A stretch of DNA of 64,000 nucleotides from M55B174 sp034716235 (GCA_034716235.1 JAYEHH010000037.1:1-64000), one strand, 5' to 3'; positions 8,078-16,539 are shown, counted from the stretch's first letter. Notes: a model not told the origin generated them from the letters alone. Numbers and translations are program-made.

Positions 8078-8911
8078 ATGTTGAAAGTTAAAAAAATTAA
8101 AAATAGAGGCAAGCGAGTAATGTCGTATGTATGGGGAGATAAAATTGATCGATCTGCTAAACCCTATAAACCGCTTACCCGTACTTTAAAGAAAAGATCT
8201 GGGCGAATGCGTTCCGGAAAAATTTCTGTGAGACGCAGAGGAGGGGGGAATCGTAGGAGATATCGTTTGGTTGATTTTAAGAGAAAGTCTGGGGAATTCA
8301 AGGTAGAGAGAATAGAAAAAGATCCTAACCGTAGTGGTTTTATTACCTTGGTTACCGATGAAAAAGATCGTAAATACTATTTGCCGGCCACCGTTGATAT
8401 GAATGTTGGTGATACTTTTCAGGCAGGTGAGAAGGTTGCCATTGCTAAGGGCAATCGGACCTGCTTAGCGAGGATTTTGACCGGTTCTATGGTTTCCAAT
8501 ATTGAACTTTATCCGGGCTCCAGAGGACAATTAGCCAGAGCTGGTGGAACTTATGCAATTGTGATGGGACGCGAGAATGGATTGAGCCAACTTAAGATGC
8601 CTTCTGGAGAAATTCGTCAGGTTAATGAAGAATGTTATGCTACTATTGGACAAACTTCTAATCTAGAGAATAATATGATTAGGATAGGGAAGGCTGGCAG
8701 AGTGCGTTTAATGGGGCATCGGCCAAAGGTTAGGGGAAAGGCTATGAATGCAGTTGATCATCCACATGGAGGGGGAGAGGGTAATGTATCAATCGGAATG
8801 AAACATCCTAAAACTCTTTGGGGGAAACCGGCTTTGGGAGTTAAAACCAGAAAGAAGAATAAACAAAGTAGTCGGTATATTGTAAAGAGACGAGCACGCA
8901 GACGAAAATAA
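8078..8911 (+). CDS. rplB: 50S ribosomal protein L2 (uL2)
   Basis: L2 is needed for subunit association and peptidyl-transferase assembly. The 277-residue product has the RNA-binding SGRMRSGKISVRRRGGGNRR block near residues 46-65, LYPGSRGQLARAGGTYA, and the C-terminal MNAVDHPHGGGEG signature with the functionally important His. Normal length. It lies in the conserved L23-L2-S19 order. Confidence 0.99.
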   Translation: MLKVKKIKNRGKRVMSYVWGDKIDRSAKPYKPLTRTLKKRSGRMRSGKISVRRRGGGNRRRYRLVDFKRKSGEFKVERIEKDPNRSGFITLVTDEKDRKYYLPATVDMNVGDTFQAGEKVAIAKGNRTCLARILTGSMVSNIELYPGSRGQLARAGGTYAIVMGRENGLSQLKMPSGEIRQVNEECYATIGQTSNLENNMIRIGKAGRVRLMGHRPKVRGKAMNAVDHPHGGGEGNVSIGMKHPKTLWGKPALGVKTRKKNKQSSRYIVKRRARRRK

Positions 8912-8952
8912 ATAAGCTAGAATCGCAATAATTAATTTCAATTTTAATAGAT

Positions 8953-9288
8953 ATGTCCAGAAGTTTAAAGAAAGGTCCCTATGTGGATCCCAGAATTTTA
9001 AAGAAGATTAAAAATTTAAAGCCGGGAGATAAGACAGTGATTAAGACTTGGTCGCGTGATTGCGTTATTACTCCAGAAATGATAGGCTTCGTTTTTGGCG
9101 TGCATAATGGTCAAAAGCATATTGAAGTTTCGATTGCTGAAGAAATGGTAGGTCATAAATTGGGAGAATTTTCTTTAACTAGAAAGTTTCAAAAGCATGG
9201 AGGCAGGATGCAGAAAGAGATAGAACAAGGAGAAAATCAAGTAATGGGAGAATCTCAAAAGGGAGCCGAAAAGAAGGACGATAAATAA
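8953..9288 (+). CDS. rpsS: 30S ribosomal protein S19 (uS19)
   Basis: S19 binds the 30S head with S13 and contacts A-site tRNA. The 111-residue product starts with MSRSLKKGPYVDP and has HNGQKHIEV and GHKLGEFSLTRKF. A charged tail rich in Glu, Lys and Gln (about residues 85-111) extends beyond the usual end of the protein. It follows rplB by 41 bases. Confidence 0.98.
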   Translation: MSRSLKKGPYVDPRILKKIKNLKPGDKTVIKTWSRDCVITPEMIGFVFGVHNGQKHIEVSIAEEMVGHKLGEFSLTRKFQKHGGRMQKEIEQGENQVMGESQKGAEKKDDK

Positions 9289-9316
9289 GCTTAAAAGGTA
9301 ATTTCAATTTAATTTT

Positions 9317-9871
9317 ATGCAAGTTAGAGCAAGATTGAAAAATTTTAGAATGTCAGCTAAAAAAGCCCGCTTAGTGGCTGATTTAGTTAGAGGGGAGAAC
9401 TTTATTGATGCCAGGGCTCAGTTGCAACATCTGAAAGGTAAAATGGCAGAACCTCTTCTAGGATTGATTGATTCTTGCGCTGCCAATGGATTACATAATT
9501 TTGGGCTAGAAAAAACTAATTTATATATTGATAAAATTGAAGTAGGTGAAGGGACGGTTATGAAAAGGTGGCGACCAAGGGCTCATGGAAGAGCTTATCC
9601 CATTTTTAAAAGAGCTTGTCATATAGAAGTTATTTTAGATGAGATAGAAGCTGGCAAAGGAAGAGTTAAGGTGAAGAAGCAAAAAGCTAAAACCCTGACC
9701 TATAAAGAATTACAGAAAATTACCAGTCAAGCCGATAAGATGTTAAGCAAGCAACAAGAAAAGAAGCAAAAGGAGAAGAAGCAAGAGCAGGGAAAACAAC
9801 AGGCTTCCAAAGGAAAGGGTAGCGGTGCAGAACGAGCTATCTCTAAAATTTTTAGAAGAAAAAGTATTTAA
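9317..9871 (+). CDS. rplV: 50S ribosomal protein L22 (uL22)
   Basis: L22 contacts all 23S domains and forms part of the tunnel wall. The conserved core occupies about residues 1-115, with MSAKKARLVADLVRG and the tunnel-hairpin region MKRWRPRAHGRAYPI. A Lys/Gln-rich tail of about 65 residues follows, making the protein (184 residues) much longer than the 110 residues usual in bacteria. The tail sequence is low-complexity and probably disordered. It ends 5 bases before rpsC. Confidence 0.97.
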   Translation: MQVRARLKNFRMSAKKARLVADLVRGENFIDARAQLQHLKGKMAEPLLGLIDSCAANGLHNFGLEKTNLYIDKIEVGEGTVMKRWRPRAHGRAYPIFKRACHIEVILDEIEAGKGRVKVKKQKAKTLTYKELQKITSQADKMLSKQQEKKQKEKKQEQGKQQASKGKGSGAERAISKIFRRKSI

Positions 9872-9876
9872 GTTAT

Positions 9877-10563
9877 ATGGGCAAAAAAATTAATCCAATT
9901 AGCTTCAGATTAGGAATTGTAACCGATTGGTCCTCAAAATGGTTTAGCACAAAAGAATATGCTAATTTTTTGGAAATGGATTTGGCGATTGAGAAATATA
10001 TTAAAAAGGTCCTCAAAGGTAGTGCCGTTAAAGATGTAAATATCAGTAGGTCAGAAAATTCCTTAAAAATTAAAATTTTGTCAGGTCGTCCAGGTATGAT
10101 AATCGGACGAGGAGGATCGGGAATTGAAGAATTAAAGAATAAGCTTTCTGCTTTACTAATGTCTTTAAGAAGCAAACAGAAGAAAGGAAAGAAGAAAAGT
10201 AAGTTAGAAATTGAGATAGAAGTAGAAGAGGTTAAGAATTTTGAAGAGCATGCAGCTCTAGTTGCTCAAAGTGTAGCGGAACAGTTAGAAAAGAGGGTGG
10301 CTTTCAGAAGAGTTTTGAAAACAACATTGGATTCAGTTTCTAGACAGAGCAATGTAAAAGGAGTAAAAATAATGGTAGCTGGTCGATTAAATGGAGCTGA
10401 AATGAGATCCAAGGAATGGGTTATTGAAGGAGGAATTCCGTTGCACACCTTAAGAGCTAATGTTGATTTTGCTAAATATTCTGCGCATACTAATTGTGGG
10501 GTAGTTGGCATAAAAGTTTGGATATATAAGGGAGAAGTTTTTAAAAAGGATAAAAGAAGCTAA
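9877..10563 (+). CDS. rpsC: 30S ribosomal protein S3 (uS3)
   Basis: S3 forms part of the mRNA entry channel. The 228-residue product starts MGKKINPISFRLGI and has the KH-domain GxxG loop in GMIIGRGGSGIEEL (about residues 72-85), then the C-terminal block MVAGRLNGAEMRSKEW. Normal length. It is followed by rplP after 2 bases, in the conserved L22-S3-L16-L29-S17 order. Confidence 0.98.
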   Translation: MGKKINPISFRLGIVTDWSSKWFSTKEYANFLEMDLAIEKYIKKVLKGSAVKDVNISRSENSLKIKILSGRPGMIIGRGGSGIEELKNKLSALLMSLRSKQKKGKKKSKLEIEIEVEEVKNFEEHAALVAQSVAEQLEKRVAFRRVLKTTLDSVSRQSNVKGVKIMVAGRLNGAEMRSKEWVIEGGIPLHTLRANVDFAKYSAHTNCGVVGIKVWIYKGEVFKKDKRS

Positions 10564-10565
10564 TT

Positions 10566-10970
10566 ATGCTGTTACCAAAGAAAATTAAGCATCGGAAACA
10601 ACACGAAAGGAAATTCAGACAGGTTACGAAAAGAGGAAGCACTTTAGAATTCGGAAATTTTGGTTTAAAAGTGCTGGAAGCTACTTGGATATCTTCAAGA
10701 CAGTTGGAAGCTGCTAGACGAGCTATGACTCGTTATGTACAAAGACAAGGTAAGATTTGGATTAGGATTTTTCCCGATTCTCCAATTACTCAGAAGGGAG
10801 CAGAAGTTCCAATGGGTAAGGGCAAGGGTAGTGTAGACCATTTTGTGGCTGCAGTTAGTCCCGGAAGAATTATTTTTGAGATAGGTGGGATTGAGAAAGA
10901 GATAGCTGAGGTTGCCCTTAAAAGAGCTGGAGATAAAATATCAGCCAAGACTAAAGTTATTAGTAAATAA
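10566..10970 (+). CDS. rplP: 50S ribosomal protein L16 (uL16)
   Basis: L16 helps to place tRNA in the A and P sites. The 134-residue product starts MLLPKKIKHRKQHERK and carries ISSRQLEAARRAMTRYVQR and the MGKGKGSVDHFVA loop with conserved glycines and lysines. Length is standard. It is closely spaced, 2 bases on each side, with rpsC and rpmC. Confidence 0.98.
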   Translation: MLLPKKIKHRKQHERKFRQVTKRGSTLEFGNFGLKVLEATWISSRQLEAARRAMTRYVQRQGKIWIRIFPDSPITQKGAEVPMGKGKGSVDHFVAAVSPGRIIFEIGGIEKEIAEVALKRAGDKISAKTKVISK

Positions 10971-10972
10971 TT

Positions 10973-11173
10973 ATGAAAAGAAAAGAATTAATCCAAGTGA
11001 ATATAGAGAACTTAGAAGATATGGTAAGCTTAAAGAAAAGCGAGTTGTTGAAGTTAAAGTTGGATCTCTCAAAAGGGCAAAATGAGGGAGACATTAGAAA
11101 GATTAGAAAAGGTAAAAGAGAATTAGCCCAAATTCTAACCATTATTAAAGAAAAAAAGCAACATGATAAGTAA
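10973..11173 (+). CDS. rpmC: 50S ribosomal protein L29 (uL29)
   Basis: L29 is a small two-helix protein at the tunnel exit next to L23. The 66-residue Lys-rich product matches in size, predicted helices (LKKSELLKLKLDLSKGQ) and the IRKIRKGKRELAQILTII block near residues 43-60. Its stop overlaps the start of rpsQ by 11 bases in another frame, suggesting translational coupling. Confidence 0.95.
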   Translation: MKRKELIQVNIENLEDMVSLKKSELLKLKLDLSKGQNEGDIRKIRKGKRELAQILTIIKEKKQHDK

Positions 11174-11591
11174 GAAAACACCGTCAAAAAAATTGGTTAA
11201 TGACTTGGAAACAAAACCGGTAAAAGCTGGTAAGACAAATCCTGTTTCTAAATCCAAGAAAGTTTTAGCTAAAAAAAAGACTAAAGCTAAATTGGAATAC
11301 AAGCGGCCTAAATTGAAATTTGAAAGAATCAATACGGATCCATCAGAAAAGAAAGTTGAGATTAAGAAAAAAATTCAAGGTGTGGTTGTTTCAGATAAAA
11401 TGGATAAAACGGTGGTAGTTTCTGTGGTTGGGATTAAGGTTCATTCTAAATACCACAAAAGGTATAAAAGGAACAAGCGTTATAAAGTCCATGATCCAGA
11501 GAATAAATATAAGATTGGGGATGAAGTGGTATTTTCACCATCTAAGCCTTATAGTAAAGGGAAGAAGTGGGAGGTAGTAGAAAGTTCATAA
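11163..11591 (+). CDS. rpsQ: 30S ribosomal protein S17 (uS17) with N-terminal extension
   Basis: S17 is an early 16S-binding OB-fold protein. The S17 core is at about residues 66-142: KIQGVVVSDKMDKTVVVSVV, HSKYHKRYKRNKRYKVHD, and DEVVFSPSKPYSKGKKWEVVE. The preceding 65 residues are Lys-rich and unrelated to normal S17. The extension is open in frame from an ATG that overlaps rpmC by 11 bases. No other ATG lies just before the core, which supports real translation of the extension. What it does is unknown. Confidence 0.95.
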   Translation: MISKKTPSKKLVNDLETKPVKAGKTNPVSKSKKVLAKKKTKAKLEYKRPKLKFERINTDPSEKKVEIKKKIQGVVVSDKMDKTVVVSVVGIKVHSKYHKRYKRNKRYKVHDPENKYKIGDEVVFSPSKPYSKGKKWEVVESS

Positions 11592-11609
11592 AGTTATAAA
11601 GTTATAAAG

Positions 11610-11975
11610 ATGATTCAACCAGAGACAAAATTAAAGGTAGCCGATAATAGTGGAGCTAAAATGATTAAGTGTTTTCGTGTCCTAGGAGGAACCAGGAAGC
11701 GTTATGCTAGATTGGGAGAAATTATTGTCGCCTCGGTAAAGGAAGCTGAGCCAAGAGCTTCAGTTAAGAAAAAAGAAGTGGTTAGAGCAGTTATTGTTAG
11801 GCAGAAATCTCCTCACCGCAGAGCAGACGGTACCTATATTCGTTTTGACGAAAACGCTGCCATTATATTAGACGGAGAAGAAATGAAAGCTACTAGGGTG
11901 TCTGGTCCTATTGCTCGGGAGATACGAGAGAAAGGATTTAAGAAGATTATATCTTTAGCTCCAGAAGTTTTATAA
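11610..11975 (+). CDS. rplN: 50S ribosomal protein L14 (uL14)
   Basis: L14 forms intersubunit bridges and binds the silencing factor RsfS. The 121-residue product starts MIQPETKLKVADNSGAK and has VRQKSPHRRADGTYIRFDEN and GPIAREIREKGFKKIISLAPEVL. Length and sequence are standard. The gap to rpsQ holds a short array of ataaagtt units ending at the start codon. Confidence 0.98.
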   Translation: MIQPETKLKVADNSGAKMIKCFRVLGGTRKRYARLGEIIVASVKEAEPRASVKKKEVVRAVIVRQKSPHRRADGTYIRFDENAAIILDGEEMKATRVSGPIAREIREKGFKKIISLAPEVL

Positions 11976-11983
11976 AAATTTTT

Positions 11984-12292
11984 ATGAAGATCAAAAAAGA
12001 CGACAATGTTATAATAATTTCTGGCAAAGATAAAGGATTTAAAGGGAAGATTGTTCAGATTGATAACAAAAAAGACCGAGTAGTAGTTGATGGTGCCAAC
12101 TTAATTAAAAAGCATATTAAGTCCTCTAAAAAAGGGGAAAAAGGGCAACGAGTTGAAATACCAGCTCCTCTGCATATTTCTAATGTTCAACTTTATTGTG
12201 ATAATTGTAAAAAGGGAGTGAAGGTTAGTTTTGCTAAACAAGAAGATGGATCTAAAAAAAGAATTTGTAAAAAATGTAATCATGAAATCTAA
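11984..12292 (+). CDS. rplX: 50S ribosomal protein L24 (uL24)
   Basis: L24 starts 50S assembly. The 102-residue product has the KOW motif near its N-terminus (DNVIIISGKDKGFKGKIV). It ends with a potential zinc-binding set of four cysteines (C72, C75, C95, C98) in the usual C-terminal strand region. Its stop overlaps the likely rplE start by 11 bases, the same overlap length seen between rpmC and rpsQ. Confidence 0.97.
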   Translation: MKIKKDDNVIIISGKDKGFKGKIVQIDNKKDRVVVDGANLIKKHIKSSKKGEKGQRVEIPAPLHISNVQLYCDNCKKGVKVSFAKQEDGSKKRICKKCNHEI

Positions 12293-13064
12293 GAGCCAAG
12301 CGAAAAAAACTTTAAATAAAGATAAGAAAGTTTCAAACAAGAAACCGGATTCTATTAAAAGAAAACCGGCAATAAAAGTAACGAAAAAAGCGAAAGCGAT
12401 AAAGAAAAAAAAGAATGTTCCAGGCAAAGGGTTGCAGGCGAGCAATGTATATATCAAATATATCTCAAAAGTATTGCCTGAAATGATGAAGAAGTTTAAA
12501 TACAAAAGCCCAATGGCGGTGCCTCGGTTAGAAAAAATTGTAGTGAACACAGGAATTGGTCCTTGGGTGGATAAAAAAGAAGAAGTAAGGGCTGAGATAA
12601 AAAAAGACTTAGGAATGATTTGCGGACAAAGACCAGCTCCTACTAGAGCTAGAAAAGCAATCGCTGGATTTAATATAAGAGAGGGGCAAGAAGTAGGAAT
12701 GAAAGTTGTTTTAAGAGGGATTAGGATGTATGATTTTCTAGAAAGATTAATTACGGAAGCTCTTCCCAGAATTAGGGATTTTAGAGGTATCCCAGAGAAA
12801 AGTTTTGGAGAAAAAGGAGAACTGAGTTTTGGAATAAAGGAACATATTTCCTTCGCAGAAATTAACAGTGAAGATACAGAGAACATTTTTAGTTTAGAGG
12901 TAAGTATTGTAAGTACTAGCACTAATAAGCAAGAAGGAGTAGAGTTATTAAAATTACTAGGATTTCCGATTAGAAGCGATGAAGAAGCGGGCGTGATGGA
13001 GAAAATAGAGCCAGACGCAAAAGACTCTAAAAAGGATAAAACGGGGAAGGCAAAGAAGTCTTAG
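12282..13064 (+). CDS. rplE: 50S ribosomal protein L5 (uL5) with terminal extensions
   Basis: L5 binds 5S rRNA and contacts P-site tRNA. From the ATG at 12282 the protein has 260 residues. The L5 core is at about 57-236, with VPRLEKIVVNTGIG, CGQRPAPTRARKAIAGFN and IRDFRGIPEKSF. About 55 Lys-rich residues precede it and an acidic/Lys tail follows. An earlier in-frame start at 12231 would overlap rplX by 62 bases and is less likely. The 11-base overlap with rplX suggests translational coupling. The role of the extensions is unknown. Confidence 0.95.
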   Translation: MKSKSQAKKTLNKDKKVSNKKPDSIKRKPAIKVTKKAKAIKKKKNVPGKGLQASNVYIKYISKVLPEMMKKFKYKSPMAVPRLEKIVVNTGIGPWVDKKEEVRAEIKKDLGMICGQRPAPTRARKAIAGFNIREGQEVGMKVVLRGIRMYDFLERLITEALPRIRDFRGIPEKSFGEKGELSFGIKEHISFAEINSEDTENIFSLEVSIVSTSTNKQEGVELLKLLGFPIRSDEEAGVMEKIEPDAKDSKKDKTGKAKKS

Positions 13065-13124
13065 GGTTGCTTTGAACTTATTTAAAGAGTAAGATTTAAC
13101 ATTATCTTTAACTTGTAGGATTTT

Positions 13125-13310
13125 ATGGCAAGACAGGCTTTAATTGAAAAAGCGAAGAAAACACCTAAATTTAGCACTAGAAAAGTTAGTCGTTGTTTTA
13201 GGTGTGGAAGAAATAGAGGATATTTAAGAAAATTTGGGCTTTGTCGTATTTGCTTTAGAGAATTAGCAGAACAAGGAAAAATTCCAGGGGTGAAAAAAGC
13301 CTCTTGGTAA
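13125..13310 (+). CDS. rpsN: 30S ribosomal protein S14, zinc-binding type (uS14)
   Basis: S14 is a small 30S head protein. The 61-residue product is the short C+ form, with zinc ligands C24, C27, C40 and C43 in CFRCGRN and CRICFREL. It ends with the typical KIPGVKKASW. It lies between L5 and S8 as in most spc operons. Confidence 0.98.
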   Translation: MARQALIEKAKKTPKFSTRKVSRCFRCGRNRGYLRKFGLCRICFRELAEQGKIPGVKKASW

Positions 13311-13334
13311 TTATTAAATAACTTATTCTAACCA

Positions 13335-13724
13335 ATGGATCCAGTCGCTGATATGTTTAGTGGGATTAAAAATGCTCAAGCAAGAAAACATTCCGAAGCA
13401 GTTTTCCCTTATTCAAATTTAAAATTTGAAATAGCCAAGCTTTTAAAGGCAGAAGGTTATTTGGAAAATGTTAAAAAGATTAGTAATGGAGATAACAAGT
13501 TTAATTTAAAACTAGCTTTAGGTTATGATGACAATGAAGCTAAGATAACCGATATTAAAAGAGTTTCCAAACCCGGTTGTCGTGTTTATAAAAATCATCG
13601 GCAAATCAAAAAAGTTTTAAACGGAGTGGGCATGGCTGTTATTTCAACTTCTCATGGAATTTTAACGGATGATCAAGCCAGAAGGAAGAAAATAGGCGGA
13701 GAAATAATTTGTGAAATTTATTAA
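13335..13724 (+). CDS. rpsH: 30S ribosomal protein S8 (uS8)
   Basis: S8 binds the central domain of 16S rRNA and in E. coli represses the spc operon. The 129-residue product starts MDPVADMFSGIKNAQARK and ends with the conserved GMAVISTSHGILTDDQARRKKIGGE block. Standard length. It ends 2 bases before rplF. Confidence 0.98.
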   Translation: MDPVADMFSGIKNAQARKHSEAVFPYSNLKFEIAKLLKAEGYLENVKKISNGDNKFNLKLALGYDDNEAKITDIKRVSKPGCRVYKNHRQIKKVLNGVGMAVISTSHGILTDDQARRKKIGGEIICEIY

Positions 13725-13726
13725 TT

Positions 13727-14275
13727 ATGTCAAGAATAGGTAGAAAGCAAATTAAAGTGCCCGATTCAGTTGAAATAAAATTGGATAAAGGCAAGATTGA
13801 AGTTAAGGGTCCAAAGGGTGAGCTGAAGTTTGATATCCATAAAAACATTAAAGTTTCTCAGGAAGCTAATTTTATTATTGTTGAGCCAAAGAATATTGAA
13901 AAGCCGGGCAGTAGAGCTCTCTGGGGTACCGTTAGAATGTTAATTGCCAATATGATTAAAGGGGTAACGGATGGTTACGAGAAAAAATTAGAATTGCAGG
14001 GTACCGGTTATAAAGTTGCAGTTTCAGGGAAAAAATTAACTATGGAATTGGGGTTTTCTCATCCGGTTGAAATTGAAGCCCCGGAGGGGATTGAATTTTT
14101 AGTGGAAAAGAATATCATTACTGTTTCAGGCATTGATAAGCAATTGGTAGGAGAGATGGCAGCTCAAATAAGATTAAAGAAAAGGCCGGAACCGTATAAG
14201 GGGAAAGGTATTAGATATGTTGGTGAATATGTCCGTCGCAAAACAGGTAAAAAAGTGGTTGGGGAAGACGAATAA
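13727..14275 (+). CDS. rplF: 50S ribosomal protein L6 (uL6)
   Basis: L6 lies near the sarcin-ricin loop. The 182-residue product starts MSRIGRKQIKVPDSV, has ELQGTGYKVAV in the second repeat, and ends with the signature RPEPYKGKGIRYVGE. Both L6 half-domains are present and the length is normal. Confidence 0.98.
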   Translation: MSRIGRKQIKVPDSVEIKLDKGKIEVKGPKGELKFDIHKNIKVSQEANFIIVEPKNIEKPGSRALWGTVRMLIANMIKGVTDGYEKKLELQGTGYKVAVSGKKLTMELGFSHPVEIEAPEGIEFLVEKNIITVSGIDKQLVGEMAAQIRLKKRPEPYKGKGIRYVGEYVRRKTGKKVVGEDE

Positions 14276-14290
14276 TAATAAAGATTATTT

Positions 14291-14644
14291 ATGCATTTAT
14301 TAAGTAGAGAAATTGCTAGAAAGCAGAGGAAAAAAAGGATTCAGGTCAAGGGGACTAAAGATGTCCCTCGCCTTTCTGTTTATAGAAGCAATAAGAGAGT
14401 GTATCTTCAGCTTATAAATGATGATACTCAAAAAACTCTACAAGGAGTAAGAGGTGAAATTTATGCTAAAGGTTCGCAAGGAATCGCAATGGCTTTTCAA
14501 GCAGGAGAAAAAATTGGAAAATTGGCAGTGAAAGCTAAAATAGAAAGAGCGGTGTTTGATCGAGGTGGGTATAAATTTCACGGACAGATTAAAGCAGTTC
14601 ATGAAGGTGCTTTAAAGGGTGGACTTAAATTTTCAAAAGCATAA
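14291..14644 (+). CDS. rplR: 50S ribosomal protein L18 (uL18)
   Basis: L18 binds 5S rRNA with L5. The 117-residue product has the basic N-terminus RKQRKKRIQVKGTKDVPRLS, the motif VYRSNKRVYLQLI, and the C-terminal VFDRGGYKFHGQIKA. Normal length. It lies between L6 and S5 in standard order. Confidence 0.98.
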   Translation: MHLLSREIARKQRKKRIQVKGTKDVPRLSVYRSNKRVYLQLINDDTQKTLQGVRGEIYAKGSQGIAMAFQAGEKIGKLAVKAKIERAVFDRGGYKFHGQIKAVHEGALKGGLKFSKA

Positions 14645-14668
14645 CAATAAATTAAGTTTTTATAATTT

Positions 14669-15193
14669 ATGAGAGAAACACGCAGGAACCAAAACCATGA
14701 ATTTGAACAAAAGCTTTTAGATTTAGCTAGAGTAACTCGAGTTGTTAGAGGAGGGCGTCGTTTTCGTTTTAGAGCGACTATGGCCATTGGGAATAGAAGG
14801 GGGAAGGTTGGTATTGGAGTAGCTAAAGGAGCAGATGTAAGCAGTGCGATATCTAAAGCTTTCAATAAAGCTAAGAAATCAATTGTTCAAGTTAAAATCT
14901 ATCAAGGCACCATTCCGCATGCTGTAAAATGTAAATTTAAAAGTGCGCGAGTGCTTTTAAAGCCGGCCAAGAAAGGACGAGGCATTGTAGTTGGGGGGGC
15001 GGTAAGGTCTATTGTGGAATTAGCTGGAATTAGTGATATGTCAGCTAAAATTTTAAAAAGAGGAAATAAGGTGAATAATGCCATGGCAGCCCTTAAAGGA
15101 TTAGCTTCTTTAAAAGATTTTAGTAAGGGCAGACAACATTTAAATAGTAGTAATAAGCAAAATGCAGATTCACGAGTTAAGACCCAAAAATAA
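14669..15193 (+). CDS. rpsE: 30S ribosomal protein S5 (uS5)
   Basis: S5 acts in mRNA entry and translational accuracy. The 174-residue product has the double-stranded RNA-binding block RVVRGGRRFRFRATMAIGN near residues 29-47, GKVGIGVAKG, and the C-terminal RGIVVGGAVRSIVELAGI. Its last 32 bases overlap the start of rplO in another frame. In most bacteria rpmD (L30) lies between S5 and L15; here there is no room for it. Confidence 0.98.
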   Translation: MRETRRNQNHEFEQKLLDLARVTRVVRGGRRFRFRATMAIGNRRGKVGIGVAKGADVSSAISKAFNKAKKSIVQVKIYQGTIPHAVKCKFKSARVLLKPAKKGRGIVVGGAVRSIVELAGISDMSAKILKRGNKVNNAMAALKGLASLKDFSKGRQHLNSSNKQNADSRVKTQK

Positions 15194-15617
15194 GTCTAAG
15201 AAAAAGAAAAGAATTGGTCGAGGTGGTAAAAGAGGAACCTATAGTGGTAAAGGTTTAAAAGGCCAGAAAGCTAGGAGTGGGACAGGAGGAACCAATATTA
15301 CCGAAAAAGGACGATCTTCTTGGATTAAAAGATTCCCAAAATTGGGAGGTTTTAAGGCTACTCGTCTTGAAAACTTAGTTGTTAAAAGTAGCGTTATTTC
15401 TAAAATGTTTAAAGATGGAGAAACGGTTGACCCTCAAATTTTGCTTAAGAAAAATCTCATCAATAAACCCAAGAGAGGTGTGTCGGGAAAATTACAATTT
15501 GTAAAAATCTTGGATGATGGTCCGATTACTAAAAAATTAAATATCAAAGACTGCCTTACCTCTAAAGCAGTAAAAAAAATGGTAGAAAAAGCAGGTGGAA
15601 AGATAGAGAGAAAGTAG
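15162..15617 (+). CDS. rplO: 50S ribosomal protein L15 (uL15)
   Basis: L15 is a late-assembly 50S protein. The 151-residue product starts MQIHELRPKNKSKKKKRIGRG, with the Gly/Arg-rich stretch GKGLKGQKARSG, and ends in the L15 fold (VSGKLQFVKILDDGPITKKL). The start overlaps rpsE by 32 bases, and the conserved N-terminus supports it. The operon ends here: secY, adk and map do not follow, although secY is the usual neighbour. Confidence 0.97.
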   Translation: MQIHELRPKNKSKKKKRIGRGGKRGTYSGKGLKGQKARSGTGGTNITEKGRSSWIKRFPKLGGFKATRLENLVVKSSVISKMFKDGETVDPQILLKKNLINKPKRGVSGKLQFVKILDDGPITKKLNIKDCLTSKAVKKMVEKAGGKIERK

Positions 15618-15623
15618 AAAGCA

Positions 15624-15722
15624 ATTACCAGTATAAAGTAGAAAGTTCATAAAGTTGAAAGTAGGAACTTGATAACTTTACAAACTTTACAAACTTTTTA
15701 CTTTACAAACTTGACAACCTTC
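15624..15722. repeat. Array of AACTTTA/TAAAGTT words
   Basis: The gap is filled with variants of an 8-9-base word (ataaagttg, aactttaca) in both orientations, running up to the start codon. The same word family precedes rplN, ackA and rnhA and fills the gap before recJ. Confidence 0.7.
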
Positions 15723-15723
15723 C

Positions 15724-16539
15724 ATGCCTTTCTGTTACTTCAATAAAAAAATTATTTCTGAGAAAAAAGCGAGTGTCTCCTTGAGAGATTTAGGATTGCT
15801 TCGTGGTTACGGAGTTTTTGAGGTTTTAACATCTCATCAGCAAGAGTTATTTCTTTTTAAAGAGCATTTTAAACGTTTACAGAATTCTGCCAAAGAGCTG
15901 AGACTCAAACTACCTGTTTCAGAAAAAAAATTAGAGCTTTTAATAAGGAAATTGCTTGTAAAAAATAAATTAGCAGAGGCTAGCATTAGGATTGTTTTAA
16001 CGGGTGGAGTTTCTCAAGATGGAATTACTTTAGGGAAGAAGCCCACTCTTTTTATTTTGGTTAATAAAATTCATAGATTCAAAAAATCAAATTATCTTCA
16101 AGGGGTAAAGTTAATGACCGTGGATTATCAGCGAGAAATTCCTCGAGCTAAAATTTCCAACTACACCAAGGCCATTAAATTGCAAAAAGAAAAAGATAAA
16201 AGAGGAGCAATTGAAATTCTGTATACTCACCAAGGTTTAGTTTTAGAAGCATCAACCAGTAGCTTCTTTATTTTTAAGGGAAACACCCTGATTACTCCCA
16301 AGAATAATATCCTGTTAGGCACTGTCAGGGGTTTTATTTTAAAAATTGCTCGGCAAAAATTTAAAATTCAGGAAAGAGATTTGCGGTTGGAAGAATTAAA
16401 AAAAGCCGACGAGGCCTTTCTCACTGCGACAATTAAAGAAATAATGCCGGTTGTGAAAGTGGATAATTTTAATATTGGTGATGGAAAAGTAGGAGAGAAT
16501 ACCAAATGGTTAATGGAGGAATTTAAAAAGAAACAATAA
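15724..16539 (+). CDS. Class IV PLP-dependent aminotransferase (IlvE/PabC/D-AAT family)
   Basis: The 271-residue product has the fold-type IV layout: N-terminal LLRGYGVFEV (about 25-34), an Arg in the ASIRIVLTGG strand, the likely PLP lysine K143 in RAKISNYTKA, the Glu in LVLEASTSSFF (the position equivalent to EGS in relatives), and the phosphate-binding GTVRG. The family includes branched-chain aminotransferase, D-amino acid aminotransferase and aminodeoxychorismate lyase; which one cannot be decided by eye. D-amino acid or branched-chain use are the likelier options in a reduced genome. It stands where secY would be expected, after a repeat-filled gap. Confidence 0.85.
   Translation: MPFCYFNKKIISEKKASVSLRDLGLLRGYGVFEVLTSHQQELFLFKEHFKRLQNSAKELRLKLPVSEKKLELLIRKLLVKNKLAEASIRIVLTGGVSQDGITLGKKPTLFILVNKIHRFKKSNYLQGVKLMTVDYQREIPRAKISNYTKAIKLQKEKDKRGAIEILYTHQGLVLEASTSSFFIFKGNTLITPKNNILLGTVRGFILKIARQKFKIQERDLRLEELKKADEAFLTATIKEIMPVVKVDNFNIGDGKVGENTKWLMEEFKKKQ

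Noticed and set aside
12101..12922. Long open frame (273 codons) on the minus strand across rplX and rplE
   Set aside because: It is antisense to two clear ribosomal genes and resembles no protein; the frame is open because of the Lys-rich codons on the other strand.
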